A DNA stretch of 39,823 nucleotides, taken from NCBI GenBank assembly GCA_964475515.1, contig CAYYWW010000004.1, forward strand, positions 1-39,823, written 5' to 3'. This document shows, piece by piece, positions 17,270-24,468 of the stretch (its first letter is position 1; each line of letters begins with the position of its first letter). The position numbers were made by a program, and so were the translations under genes. This DNA comes from CAYYWW01 sp964475515. GTDB lineage: Archaea > Aenigmatarchaeota > Aenigmatarchaeia > QMZP01. A model generated the notes under the pieces. The model worked only from the letters and a program-made list of their open reading frames with translations. It made no database searches and had not been told where the DNA came from.

Positions 17270-17652
17270 TAAAAAGAGCGTTAGAGAAAGTGCCAGATAA
17301 GATAAAATCAGACACAAGATTCGTTATTCCTAAGGTTAAAATAACCCCGGCTGGTGCAAAAACTTATATAGAGAACTTTTATGATATTGCAAAGGATTTG
17401 AGAAGAGACCCAAGACATTTACTGAAATTTCTTTTGAAGGAATTAGCAACAAAGGGTGAATTCGAAGGTAAAAGGCTTCTTGTGATAGGAAGGTTTTCAG
17501 AAGATCATATAAACAAAAAAATAGAATCATACGTTAAAAACTACGTTCTCTGTCCAGAGTGTAAGAAACCTGACACGAAGATAATCAAAGAAGGTGATTT
17601 CTATTTCCTTAAATGTGAAGCCTGCGGTGCAAAACACTCATTGGGTAGGTAA
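17270..17652 (+). CDS. Translation initiation factor aIF2 subunit beta, N-terminus in gap
   Basis: About 127 residues visible in the frame beginning KRALEKVPDKIKSDTRF. This is the archaeal/eukaryotic IF2-beta family: RFVIPKVK, then TYIENFYDIAKDLRRDPRHLLKFLLKELATKGEFEGKRLLVIGRF, then a C-terminal zinc ribbon YVLCPECKKPDT...LKCEACGAKHS with four cysteines. With alpha and gamma subunits it delivers initiator Met-tRNA to the ribosome. The family is usually about 135-140 aa, so some 6-12 N-terminal residues are hidden in the N run. It is not part of MetRS; the two genes are merely neighbours. Stop TAA at 17650-17652. Confidence 0.95.
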
Positions 17653-17690
17653 ATAACTGAACATCTTGCCGGATATGCTCATACAATAAC

Positions 17691-17867
17691 TTAACAGATA
17701 GGAATAAGTCGAACCCACGAGGGAAGATGATAAATTCCCTCTAATTCTTCTTTAATCTCTTCGTAAATTCTTTCCATCTCGTCTAAACTCTTTCCCAAGT
17801 CTCCAGAATCTGGGGACCTTAAAGTCTCGTACCATCCTTCTTGATGAATATATTCATCTTCTGCCAT
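17691..17867 (-). CDS. Small acidic protein, 58 aa, unknown
   Basis: Complete 58-codon frame, ATG 17865-17867 to TAA 17691-17693. The product begins MAEDEYIHQEGWYETLRSPD, then an amphipathic acidic helix (LDEMERIYEEIKEELEG) and a hydrophobic end (PSWVRLIPIC). Composition is protein-like and it fills the otherwise empty 17653-17896 interval. It starts 29 bp after the stop of the phosphoesterase gene on the same strand. TTTATAAA (17896-17903), overlapping that stop, could be its own TATA box. No homologue recognised. Confidence 0.55.
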   Translation of the reverse strand: MAEDEYIHQEGWYETLRSPDSGDLGKSLDEMERIYEEIKEELEGIYHLPSWVRLIPIC

Positions 17868-17896
17868 GCCAGATATCTAATGATTTAACTAAGTTT

Positions 17897-18622
17897 TTAT
17901 AAATTTCCAAGTTTTCCGAGGAATGTTCCATCTAAGAGGTACACTTTGGCTTTTTCTAAATCAGCGCATTTTAATACGGGCCCCAATGGTTCTCTTTCAT
18001 GACGATTCATAGCAAACCCACCAACCATATCAGAGAAAGCAGGCATAACTATAAGCTCTGGCAACTTCTTAAAATTGTTATATTTTTTTCCAATAAGATT
18101 CGGTTTCAATTCAGATCGAATCCAAATCTTTTCCAACCACCTGTAACCGAATTCATCTTTAAATTCTATTAAAGGGTGATTGTGTGATATAACCAAGTAT
18201 TTTGCATTCAGAAAATCAGGTTTTGGCCAAGTATGACCATGAGTTAAGTAAACATTGTTAAAAAGGTACCCTGAGCTTGGATGTATTTTTATATTCGGTA
18301 GAATTTTTGAAAGCCCACCATCATGATTTCCGGGTATAATTTCAACTAACACAATTTCCGACAGTGTTTCAAAGAAACTTGGAATTTCTCTTTCTTCTTG
18401 GAATGTTGTACCGGGAACCTTATGTTTTATATCCCCTATAACAATAAGCCTCTCTGCTTTGTTTTTGTCTATTAATTTTTTAATTTTTTTCAGCATTGCG
18501 CTTGTTTGTGATGGTATATTGATACCTGATTTATAGTACTCGTATTCCACGCCAAGGTGGATGTCAGCTATAACAAGAGTCTTTTCTACAAGTAATGCAG
18601 GTTCATTAATTAAGAATTTCAT
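17897..18622 (-). CDS. Calcineurin-like metallophosphoesterase (archaeal SbcD-related type)
   Basis: 241 aa, single domain. Two-metal phosphoesterase motifs in order: ADIHLG (D-x-H), VIGDIKHK (G-D), IIPGNHDGG (G-N-H-D), LTHGHTWP and ISHNHP. The arrangement and length match the stand-alone archaeal metallophosphoesterases annotated as SbcD-related, which lack the partner SbcC ATPase; the substrate is not established. GFAMNRHEREPLGPVLK near the C-terminus is typical of the group. ATG at 18622. It lies 63 bp downstream of the R15P isomerase gene on the same strand. Confidence 0.85.
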   Translation of the reverse strand: MKFLINEPALLVEKTLVIADIHLGVEYEYYKSGINIPSQTSAMLKKIKKLIDKNKAERLIVIGDIKHKVPGTTFQEEREIPSFFETLSEIVLVEIIPGNHDGGLSKILPNIKIHPSSGYLFNNVYLTHGHTWPKPDFLNAKYLVISHNHPLIEFKDEFGYRWLEKIWIRSELKPNLIGKKYNNFKKLPELIVMPAFSDMVGGFAMNRHEREPLGPVLKCADLEKAKVYLLDGTFLGKLGNL

Positions 18623-18685
18623 AAATTTCTTTAGACCATGTGATTTTTACAATTTACTATTTCTGTAGAACTTTGTTTTACCATA

Positions 18686-19552
18686 TTAGATGAGGGTTCT
18701 TATTATCTTGGGGTTAATTTTTCCCTTTTCTGTTATTATAGCTGTTATAAACTCTGACGGTGTTATATCAAATGCAGGATTCAGGATTTTAGCTCCAGGT
18801 AATTTTTTTGGATCCACGATTTCCTTTGGCGATCTGTGTTCAAGCTCTATTTTCTCTGTTATTTTGATTGTTTCACCGATAACATAAAAGGGTTTGACGA
18901 ATTGTTTTGCAATTATTGCAATCGGAAACGTACCTATCTTGTTCACTATACTTCCATCATAAAGTATAGCATCACATCCTACAAAGACTTTATTAACTTC
19001 TTTCATCATATATCCTATTGCCGAATCCACACAATAAATTGTTTCGACTCCCATTTTTAAAAGATCTTTTGCTGTTTTCAGGCCCTGAAAAAGTGGTCTT
19101 GTCTCCGTAACAATAACCCTGAAGTTTTTACCATCATATTTTGCTCTTTTAAAAGCTGATACTACTGTATTAGAATGGCAATGTGTCATGATGGTGTCTC
19201 CGTTTTTTATTTCCTTTGATGCGATTTTAGAGACCATTTCAACCATTGATTTTATTTCTTTAATCTTTCCATCACACAATCTAAGAATATATTTTTTAAT
19301 AGTATCTGCATCAGATGTTTTCATCCTTTCAAGTTCGGTGAGAACTGACGCCAAAACGTTAAAAAGAGCGGGCTCTGTTGGTCTCACGTTCCTTAATTCA
19401 TCAATCTTTTTCATCAATTCTATCTCGAATTCTTTTCTGTTTTTCGAACCGTTCTTCTCAATAATTTTTTTTATATACAGTAAACCGGATATAGCAATGT
19501 TGCTTGCTCCTTGTATTTTGAGATTTTTTATGTCTTCAAGAAGTTTGTCCAT
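18686..19552 (-). CDS. Ribose-1,5-bisphosphate isomerase (eIF2B-like family)
   Basis: 288 aa of the eIF2B alpha/MtnA/R15Pi superfamily. Motifs: NVRPTEPALFNVL (about 55-67), THCHS with C125, GCDAILYDGSIVNKIGT with D194, and the C-terminal FDITPSEFITAIITEKG. From memory, the catalytic pair of the Thermococcus R15P isomerase is Cys133 and Asp202; the same 69-residue spacing is found here. The enzyme converts ribose-1,5-bisphosphate to ribulose-1,5-bisphosphate in the archaeal AMP phosphorylase/form III RuBisCO route. Neither partner gene is in the window. An aIF2B-like translation-factor paralogue is the alternative. Divergent from the DHH nuclease gene. Confidence 0.78.
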   Translation of the reverse strand: MDKLLEDIKNLKIQGASNIAISGLLYIKKIIEKNGSKNRKEFEIELMKKIDELRNVRPTEPALFNVLASVLTELERMKTSDADTIKKYILRLCDGKIKEIKSMVEMVSKIASKEIKNGDTIMTHCHSNTVVSAFKRAKYDGKNFRVIVTETRPLFQGLKTAKDLLKMGVETIYCVDSAIGYMMKEVNKVFVGCDAILYDGSIVNKIGTFPIAIIAKQFVKPFYVIGETIKITEKIELEHRSPKEIVDPKKLPGAKILNPAFDITPSEFITAIITEKGKINPKIIRTLI

Positions 19553-19608
19553 ATTTAATTGTTGTCTTACACGATAAAATGTTTACATGTTGCCTTCGAT
19601 GAGATTAA

Positions 19609-19618
19609 CAATATAAAT
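19609..19618 (+). promoter_or_regulatory. TATA box of the RecJ-like/eS1 operon
   Basis: AATATAAATT centred about 26 bases before ATG 19640; no SD, leaderless spacing. Confidence 0.5.
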
Positions 19619-19639
19619 TTCCATTGAGAAGATACTACT

Positions 19640-21151
19640 ATGTTGGAAAGGATCGAAAAAATAGTTAAGTATGCGATAAAAGTCGCTGAGGCTATAAAAT
19701 CATCAAACTATATAAGAATAATAAGCCATTATGATTCTGATGGTATAACAAGCGCATCTATTATGGTAAAGGCATTGCTGAGAATTGGAAAACCATTTCA
19801 TTTATCATTTGTAAATCAGCTGGATGAGGAAATAATTAAAAATGTGGCAAGGGATGCTAAAGAAAAAAACATGAGTGTTGTGTTTCTTGATTTGGGCTCT
19901 GGGTTCCTCAATGAAATTCAGAATTATTTCGAAAAAAATATAACCGTTGTGATATGCGACCATCACCAGGTAATAGGTGAAACGTATTCAAAAAATATCT
20001 TTCATTTAAACCCCGTAATCTATGGTATAGAGGACAACATATCTGGTTCTGGTGTAACATATATAGTTGCTAGGGCCATATCAGAAAAAAACAGAGACTT
20101 AAGCGAATTAGCAATAATAGGGGCCATAGGAGATGCTCAGGTAGGAAGCATAGGAAGTGATTGGGGATTAATGGGACTTAACAAGGAAATATTGAAAGAT
20201 GCTGTCGTGGAAAAAAAGATAAAAGTAGATAAAGGCCTGAGGCTTTTTGGAAGAACAACAAGACCCATACACAAGGTTTTGGAATATTCCATAGATCCTT
20301 ACATACCTGGTATAACAGGCTCTGAATCTGCAAGTGTTCAATTTTTGAAAGAGATAGGAATAGAGTTGAAAAATGGGAACAAATGGAGAGTGTTAAAAGA
20401 CCTAACAGATGAAGAGCAAAAAAAATTAGCAACACATATAATATTGGAAAGGATAAGAGGTAATGTCGAGAACCCGGATTGGATATTTGGCGATGTTTAC
20501 GAACTTCTGGATAAAAATGAATACAGCGACGCGAATGAATTTGCTACGATTTTAAATGCCTTTGGAAAACAAGGAAAGGCAAATTTAGCTGTTGCCCTTT
20601 GCCTCAATAATGAATGGGCCTTTGAGATGGTTAATACTATTCTGGAGAAGTATAGAAAAGAAATAGGATCTGCCGTGCGTTGGGTGGAAAGCAATAAAAA
20701 ACATATAAAGGAAAGTGAGAATGCTTACTACATAATGGCAGGTAAAAATATATCGGAGCATATAATATCAAACGTTGCTTCTATTGTTAATCGTTCTATG
20801 TTAACGGACAAGCCTCTTTTTGCATTTGCAGATACAGAAAACGGCAATGTGAAAGTGAGTGCAAGAGCTGATGATTCATTCGTTGATCGTGGTCTAAGTT
20901 TAATGGACATTGTATCTGAAACGGCGAAAGAAGTTGGTGGTTACGGTGGAGGTCACCGCGGAGCGGCTGGGGCAACGATCCCATCTGATAAAGTAGAAAA
21001 GTTTATAGATGCGGTTGATAAAAAAATTAATAAACTTTTAAAACAAGAAAAGAAAATTGTAGACACTGGGGATAATAAAGGTGCTGAAAATGGCAGAAAA
21101 ACAAAAAAAGAAGTGGAAGGGGAAGGATTGGTACAATATCTTAGCTCCTGA
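19640..21151 (+). CDS. DHH-family nuclease (archaeal RecJ/GAN-like)
   Basis: 503 aa. The N-terminal DHH domain contains ISHYDSDGITSASIM, VFLDLGS and the namesake CDHHQVIG (about residues 109-116), then GAIGDAQVG. The C-terminal DHHA1 part has SARADDSFVDRGLSL and GGYGGGHRGAAGATIP (about 430-452). Archaeal members are single-strand exonucleases that associate with the replisome (GINS-linked GAN) or act in RNA/DNA clean-up. It lies immediately upstream of the eS1 gene, a common archaeal pairing. The last 20 or so codons overlap the start of eS1 by 62 nt in another frame, so the C-terminal tail after about residue 475 looks non-conserved and may be dispensable or reflect a late frameshift. Confidence 0.88.
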   Translation: MLERIEKIVKYAIKVAEAIKSSNYIRIISHYDSDGITSASIMVKALLRIGKPFHLSFVNQLDEEIIKNVARDAKEKNMSVVFLDLGSGFLNEIQNYFEKNITVVICDHHQVIGETYSKNIFHLNPVIYGIEDNISGSGVTYIVARAISEKNRDLSELAIIGAIGDAQVGSIGSDWGLMGLNKEILKDAVVEKKIKVDKGLRLFGRTTRPIHKVLEYSIDPYIPGITGSESASVQFLKEIGIELKNGNKWRVLKDLTDEEQKKLATHIILERIRGNVENPDWIFGDVYELLDKNEYSDANEFATILNAFGKQGKANLAVALCLNNEWAFEMVNTILEKYRKEIGSAVRWVESNKKHIKESENAYYIMAGKNISEHIISNVASIVNRSMLTDKPLFAFADTENGNVKVSARADDSFVDRGLSLMDIVSETAKEVGGYGGGHRGAAGATIPSDKVEKFIDAVDKKINKLLKQEKKIVDTGDNKGAENGRKTKKEVEGEGLVQYLSS

Positions 21152-21680
21152 TATTTTCAAAAACAAAAAAATAGGTGAATCACCGGCATCAAGCTCAAAG
21201 TCTGTTTTGAACAGAACTGTGGAAATCAGCGTGAGAGAATTAATGGGTGGTGAAAGGAAATACGAAAGGTCTGTGGGAAAGCTTATTTTCAAAGTGAATA
21301 GGGTTGAAGATAAAAATGCATACACGATATTTCATGGGTATTCTGTCTTCAGGGATTTTTTGTATATGGTTGTAAGAAAAAGACTCCAAAAAGTTGAATC
21401 AATACATAACTATAAAACAAAAGACGGTTGGGAGCTACAAATTACAATGCTGATAATTCTTAATAGAAATGTTTGTAAAGAAGTTCAGAGAAAAGTGAGA
21501 CTTTTGGTTCAGTCGGAATTAGACAAATTTATTTCCTCGGTAAAACTCGATGACTTCATTTTAAGTGTAATAAATTCACAGATTCAAACAAAACTTAGAA
21601 AGTTGGTAAATAAAATATATCCAGCAAGAGTTTGTGAAGTGGCAAAAATAGAGGTATTAAGTTCTCCTAAAGCGAAATAA
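21090..21680 (+). CDS. rps3ae: Small-subunit ribosomal protein eS1 (S3Ae)
   Basis: 196 aa from ATG 21090 (MAEKQKKKWKGKDWYNILAP); AAGGTG lies six bases upstream. The in-frame GTG at 21081 would add three residues but removes the SD spacing. Family signatures: KDWYNILAPDIFKNKKIGE near the N-terminus, RTVEISVRELMGG, and KIYPARVCEVAKIEVL at the C-terminus. It belongs to the small ribosomal subunit of archaea and eukaryotes. Its first 62 nt overlap the end of the DHH nuclease gene, so translation is probably coupled. Its 3' end overlaps the convergent MGMT-like gene by 24 nt. Confidence 0.96.
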   Translation: MAEKQKKKWKGKDWYNILAPDIFKNKKIGESPASSSKSVLNRTVEISVRELMGGERKYERSVGKLIFKVNRVEDKNAYTIFHGYSVFRDFLYMVVRKRLQKVESIHNYKTKDGWELQITMLIILNRNVCKEVQRKVRLLVQSELDKFISSVKLDDFILSVINSQIQTKLRKLVNKIYPARVCEVAKIEVLSSPKAK

Positions 21681-21977
21681 ATACTTATTAAGGTCAATTT
21701 TTCCATTTTTAATCTCTATACCATCCTTTTTGAGGAGTCCAATCTTTCTCTTTATGCTCTTTGGGTCAGAACCAGAATAACCGCCAATTCTACCATCAGA
21801 TTTTATCACTCTGTAACAAGGGTACAAATCTGGTCTTGGATTTCTTTTAAGTATCTGCCCTATTGCTCTATAACATTTAAAATTGCAAGCAATTGCAAGT
21901 TCTTTGTATGTTGTTACCTTACCCTTTGGTATTTCTTTCAGAAGTTTCAGAACCTTGCAAGTAATAGATTGTTTCAT
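21657..21977 (-). CDS. O6-methylguanine-DNA methyltransferase-like protein, minimal domain
   Basis: 106 aa, consisting only of the DNA-binding/active-site domain of the MGMT family: KVTTYKELA helix-turn-helix, RAIGQILKRNP (Arg finger region) and PCYRVIKSDGRIGGYSG with the acceptor Cys54. The usual PCHRV is PCYRV here: the cysteine is kept but the histidine that activates it is tyrosine. The N-terminal domain of classical MGMT is absent. It may repair alkylated guanine or, like alkyltransferase-like proteins, only bind it. Last gene of a minus-strand operon; MetAP ends 3 bp upstream. Confidence 0.82.
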   Translation of the reverse strand: MKQSITCKVLKLLKEIPKGKVTTYKELAIACNFKCYRAIGQILKRNPRPDLYPCYRVIKSDGRIGGYSGSDPKSIKRKIGLLKKDGIEIKNGKIDLNKYLFRFRRT

Positions 21978-21980
21978 AGT

Positions 21981-22877
21981 CTAAATTTTTGTTGTAACTA
22001 TTGGTTTCTCTGAAACTATTATCGTATGCTCTGCCTGTGCTATTTTTTTATTTTCTATTTCCTTGAGCGGTGGATAAGACTCAATTGCACCTACTTCTTC
22101 TAACTGTTTCAATGCCAACGATAGCTTCACGGGAGAGAATTTTTCATGAAGCCATCTCTTTGCGAAAGGAAGTGATTTGTATTTTTCTTCGACCAAAGTT
22201 ATTATTTGTCTTGCTTCTTTGGATCTGACAGGCTTCCTTTGCAAAAACCTAAAAATTTCTGGGCTGCCTGATTCCCTCACGTGGCCGTTACCTTCTGTTA
22301 TAAATGGCTCTATTGCTATAATATCACCTTCATTAAAGGCGTAGTTTATATTATTTCTAACATTTGGTATACTTGGTTCCCCGTGAAAAACATAACGATC
22401 TATTGTGTGTCCTGTTAAATTTACTATAACACCGAAACCGTTTTCTCTGGCTGTTTCTTCAATTGTTTCTCCTATCTCTGAAACAGTAACACCAGGTCTT
22501 ATAATTTTTATAACCTCTGATAAAACTGTTTCACTTACTTTGACAAGATCGTTTTTTTCAGAGCAGTATGTAAAAGCAAGATCACCTATATATCCGTCTA
22601 TATGAACTCCTATATCTATCTTGACCAAATCACCGGGCTTTATTGTTATATCATCATTGAACCTCGGTGTATAGTGGGCAGCAATTTCATTAATGGATAT
22701 ATTAGGTGGAAATGCGCAAGAAGCTCCTTTTTCTTTAATTTTTTTTTCTATAAACTCAGCGACTGTAAGAATTTTTATACCGGGTTTCAGAATTCTTTTT
22801 ACTTCCTCCTTTACCTCCGCTGCTATTCTGCCCGCTTTTTTATATGTCTCGATTTCTTCTAAATCTATCATATACAT
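21981..22877 (-). CDS. map: Methionine aminopeptidase, type II
   Basis: 298 aa. It removes the initiator methionine from nascent proteins using two metal ions. Visible: VKIDIGVHIDGYIGDLAFT (Asp ligands, about residues 88-106), NLTGHTIDRYVFHGEPSIPN (His ligand and substrate loop), IIAIEPFITEG (Glu ligand), and EHTIIV (final Glu). The type II insert of about 60 residues (FRFLQRKPVRSKEARQIITLVEEKY onward) is present, as in archaeal enzymes. Start: ATG 22877; the ATG at 22871 (MIDLEEIETYKKAG) has a better SD distance (AAGTGA, six bases) and may be the real start. In operon between suhB-like and MGMT-like genes. Confidence 0.93.
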   Translation of the reverse strand: MYMIDLEEIETYKKAGRIAAEVKEEVKRILKPGIKILTVAEFIEKKIKEKGASCAFPPNISINEIAAHYTPRFNDDITIKPGDLVKIDIGVHIDGYIGDLAFTYCSEKNDLVKVSETVLSEVIKIIRPGVTVSEIGETIEETARENGFGVIVNLTGHTIDRYVFHGEPSIPNVRNNINYAFNEGDIIAIEPFITEGNGHVRESGSPEIFRFLQRKPVRSKEARQIITLVEEKYKSLPFAKRWLHEKFSPVKLSLALKQLEEVGAIESYPPLKEIENKKIAQAEHTIIVSEKPIVTTKI

Positions 22878-22881
22878 TCAC

Positions 22882-23658
22882 TTAATAATTATCGTTTATT
22901 ATTTTCAATAATCTCTCATGCACTTTTCCGTTGGTTGCTAGAATGTCATGCTTTTCTAAATCCCATTCATTACCCTCAAAATCACTAACTTTACCACCTG
23001 CCTCTCTCACTAAAAGTGCTCCTGCAGCAACATCCCATGGCTTTATTCCTGGACTTATATAGGCAAGCACTCTTCCGCATGCAACAAAGGCAAGTTCTAA
23101 AGAACCTGCTCTCATTCTATTAAAATCTCTTACAAGCGGCTTTATTTTGGCAAACAGATCAATAGCTCTTTTCAGATCTTTCATATTGTACCCATGACAA
23201 TAAACCATCAAAGATTCTTTGAAATTATCCTTTTCAGATACTCTTATCTGCTCTCCATTTAAATACGCTCCTTCTCCTTTTATTGCGTGGAATAACTCGT
23301 CCGTAACAGGAGCGTAGACAATACCTAAAACTGGTTTATTATTTTTTAATAATGCTATCGAAATGGCAAAAAATGGGTTGTTTATGGAATAATTTGTTGT
23401 GCCATCCAACGGGTCAACAACCCACATGTATTCAGATTTCTTCTCTGCTTTACCTGCTTCTTCTGATAGTATGCTATATTCTGGAAAGTTATTTCTAAGT
23501 AATGATATTATTTTCTTTTCGGATTCATAATCAGCGTTAGTTATAACCTCTTGTGCGCTTTTCGAGCCAATAAATTTTAGTTTACCGAAATCTGCCAGTA
23601 AAATCTTTCCTGCTTCCCTTGCAGCTGTTTTGGCTACTTCAAGCTCTTTTTCGTACAT
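22882..23658 (-). CDS. Inositol monophosphatase family phosphatase (SuhB/FBPase IV-like)
   Basis: 258 aa. Mg-dependent phosphatase motifs: SEEAG (about residue 66), WVVDPLDGTTNY (about 80-91), and KPWDVAAGALLVREAGG (about 205-221). Archaeal members dephosphorylate inositol-1-phosphate and often fructose-1,6-bisphosphate; the substrate cannot be told from sequence. Start chosen at ATG 23658 (MYEKELEVAKTA) because GTGAT lies four bases upstream; ATG 23664 and GTG 23667 are in-frame alternatives. First gene of the suhB-map-MGMT operon; MetAP begins within 4 bp of its stop. Confidence 0.88.
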   Translation of the reverse strand: MYEKELEVAKTAAREAGKILLADFGKLKFIGSKSAQEVITNADYESEKKIISLLRNNFPEYSILSEEAGKAEKKSEYMWVVDPLDGTTNYSINNPFFAISIALLKNNKPVLGIVYAPVTDELFHAIKGEGAYLNGEQIRVSEKDNFKESLMVYCHGYNMKDLKRAIDLFAKIKPLVRDFNRMRAGSLELAFVACGRVLAYISPGIKPWDVAAGALLVREAGGKVSDFEGNEWDLEKHDILATNGKVHERLLKIINDNY

Positions 23659-23699
23659 GAACATCACTTATTTAATTTATCATCATGTAATTTATTTTT

Positions 23700-24074
23700 A
23701 TGATTAATTATCGTGAAGATCCTGAAATTAAAGCTAATGTTTTGTCTATTATAAAAAAACTAAATATGAGCCACATTGATCCCAAAAGGGTTATATGTAT
23801 AAGAAGCCGTGGAACGAAAAGTAAAAGAGTTGTTGCTAGATGCCATGTGTTACCAAGAATTATGCAAGAGGCACTTAAAATTAAACCTCATTATGTTATT
23901 GAGGTTATATCAGAAAGATTCGACAAATTGTCTGAGGAAGAAAAAATTAAAACACTCATACATGAGTTATTGCACATACCAAAGTCATTCGGTGGTGGTT
24001 TCAGACACCATGACTATGTAAACAGAAAAACTGTTGAGAAATTGTATAGAAAGTATAAAACACCATCCGGATGA
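23700..24074 (+). CDS. Small putative zinc metallopeptidase
   Basis: 124 aa, soluble. It contains LIHELLHIPKSFGGGFRHHDYV (about residues 86-107): an H-E-x-x-H zinc motif with a downstream His pair as possible third ligand, as in the small archaeal/phage putative metallopeptidase family. The N-terminal half (IRSRGTKSKRVVARCHVLPRIMQEAL) is basic and also typical of that group. Substrate unknown. Divergent from the suhB-like gene with 41 bp between; no SD, A/T-rich promoter about 28 bases upstream. Confidence 0.75.
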   Translation: MINYREDPEIKANVLSIIKKLNMSHIDPKRVICIRSRGTKSKRVVARCHVLPRIMQEALKIKPHYVIEVISERFDKLSEEEKIKTLIHELLHIPKSFGGGFRHHDYVNRKTVEKLYRKYKTPSG

Positions 24075-24112
24075 CATTACATTTGTATTCTTCGTTCCAT
24101 AAAGGTGAAATT

Positions 24113-24169
24113 ATGGAATACGAATTAACAGAAGATGCATATAGACAGATTTCAGATAGCAAGAGATGA
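24113..24169 (+). other. 18-codon SD-led reading frame overlapping the next gene
   Basis: ATG 24113 is preceded by AAGGTGA six bases upstream, a strong SD. It encodes MEYELTEDAYRQISDSKR and then stops at 24167-24169. It overlaps the first 35 nt of the 109-aa gene in another frame. It could be a leader peptide, or the true N-terminus of that gene separated by a frameshift (natural or assembly error). Confidence 0.3.
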
Positions 24170-24464
24170 AGCACTTAGACTAAAAGAATACCTTCCAGAA
24201 GACGTTGACGTGCTAGCTTTACAGGAAGGTGTGTTAATAAAAGATTTTGAGGAAGGTGTTGTGTACGATGGTATTTGTTTTGGCAGAGACGACCAATTAC
24301 TGAGAGAGGAAGAAATTGACGGGATAAATCCTAAAGTGAGACTTGCCATCGGGTATTTGGCAACATTCTGCGCTCTTATGAAAGAAGACTCAAAGCTTTT
24401 TGAATTCCTCCAGAGATCTGGTATAGAAACCTTTAGAAGAATGGTAGAAACTGGAGAAATCTAA
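24135..24464 (+). CDS. Hypothetical acidic protein, start uncertain
   Basis: 109 aa from ATG 24135 (MHIDRFQIARDEALRLKEYLPEDVDVL). No membrane segment or known motif; the C-terminal half is helical (NPKVRLAIGYLATFCALMKED). This frame has a stop at 24126-24128, so it cannot extend further. ATG 24135 lacks an SD, whereas the strong SD upstream serves a different frame (see 24113-24169), making the real N-terminus doubtful. It converges on the ATPase gene with only 4 bp between. Confidence 0.55.
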   Translation: MHIDRFQIARDEALRLKEYLPEDVDVLALQEGVLIKDFEEGVVYDGICFGRDDQLLREEEIDGINPKVRLAIGYLATFCALMKEDSKLFEFLQRSGIETFRRMVETGEI

Positions 24465-24468
24465 AAAA

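Noticed and set aside
15724..17652. Single long MetRS reading frame with an unusual zinc-ribbon C-terminus
   Set aside because: The frame passes through 100 N; the part after it is aIF2-beta, so the continuity is an artefact.
17700..17730. tRNA T-loop-like string GGGTTCGACTTA on the minus strand
   Set aside because: The flanks do not pair into a T stem, no acceptor or anticodon arm can be built, and the bases are coding in the 58-codon gene.
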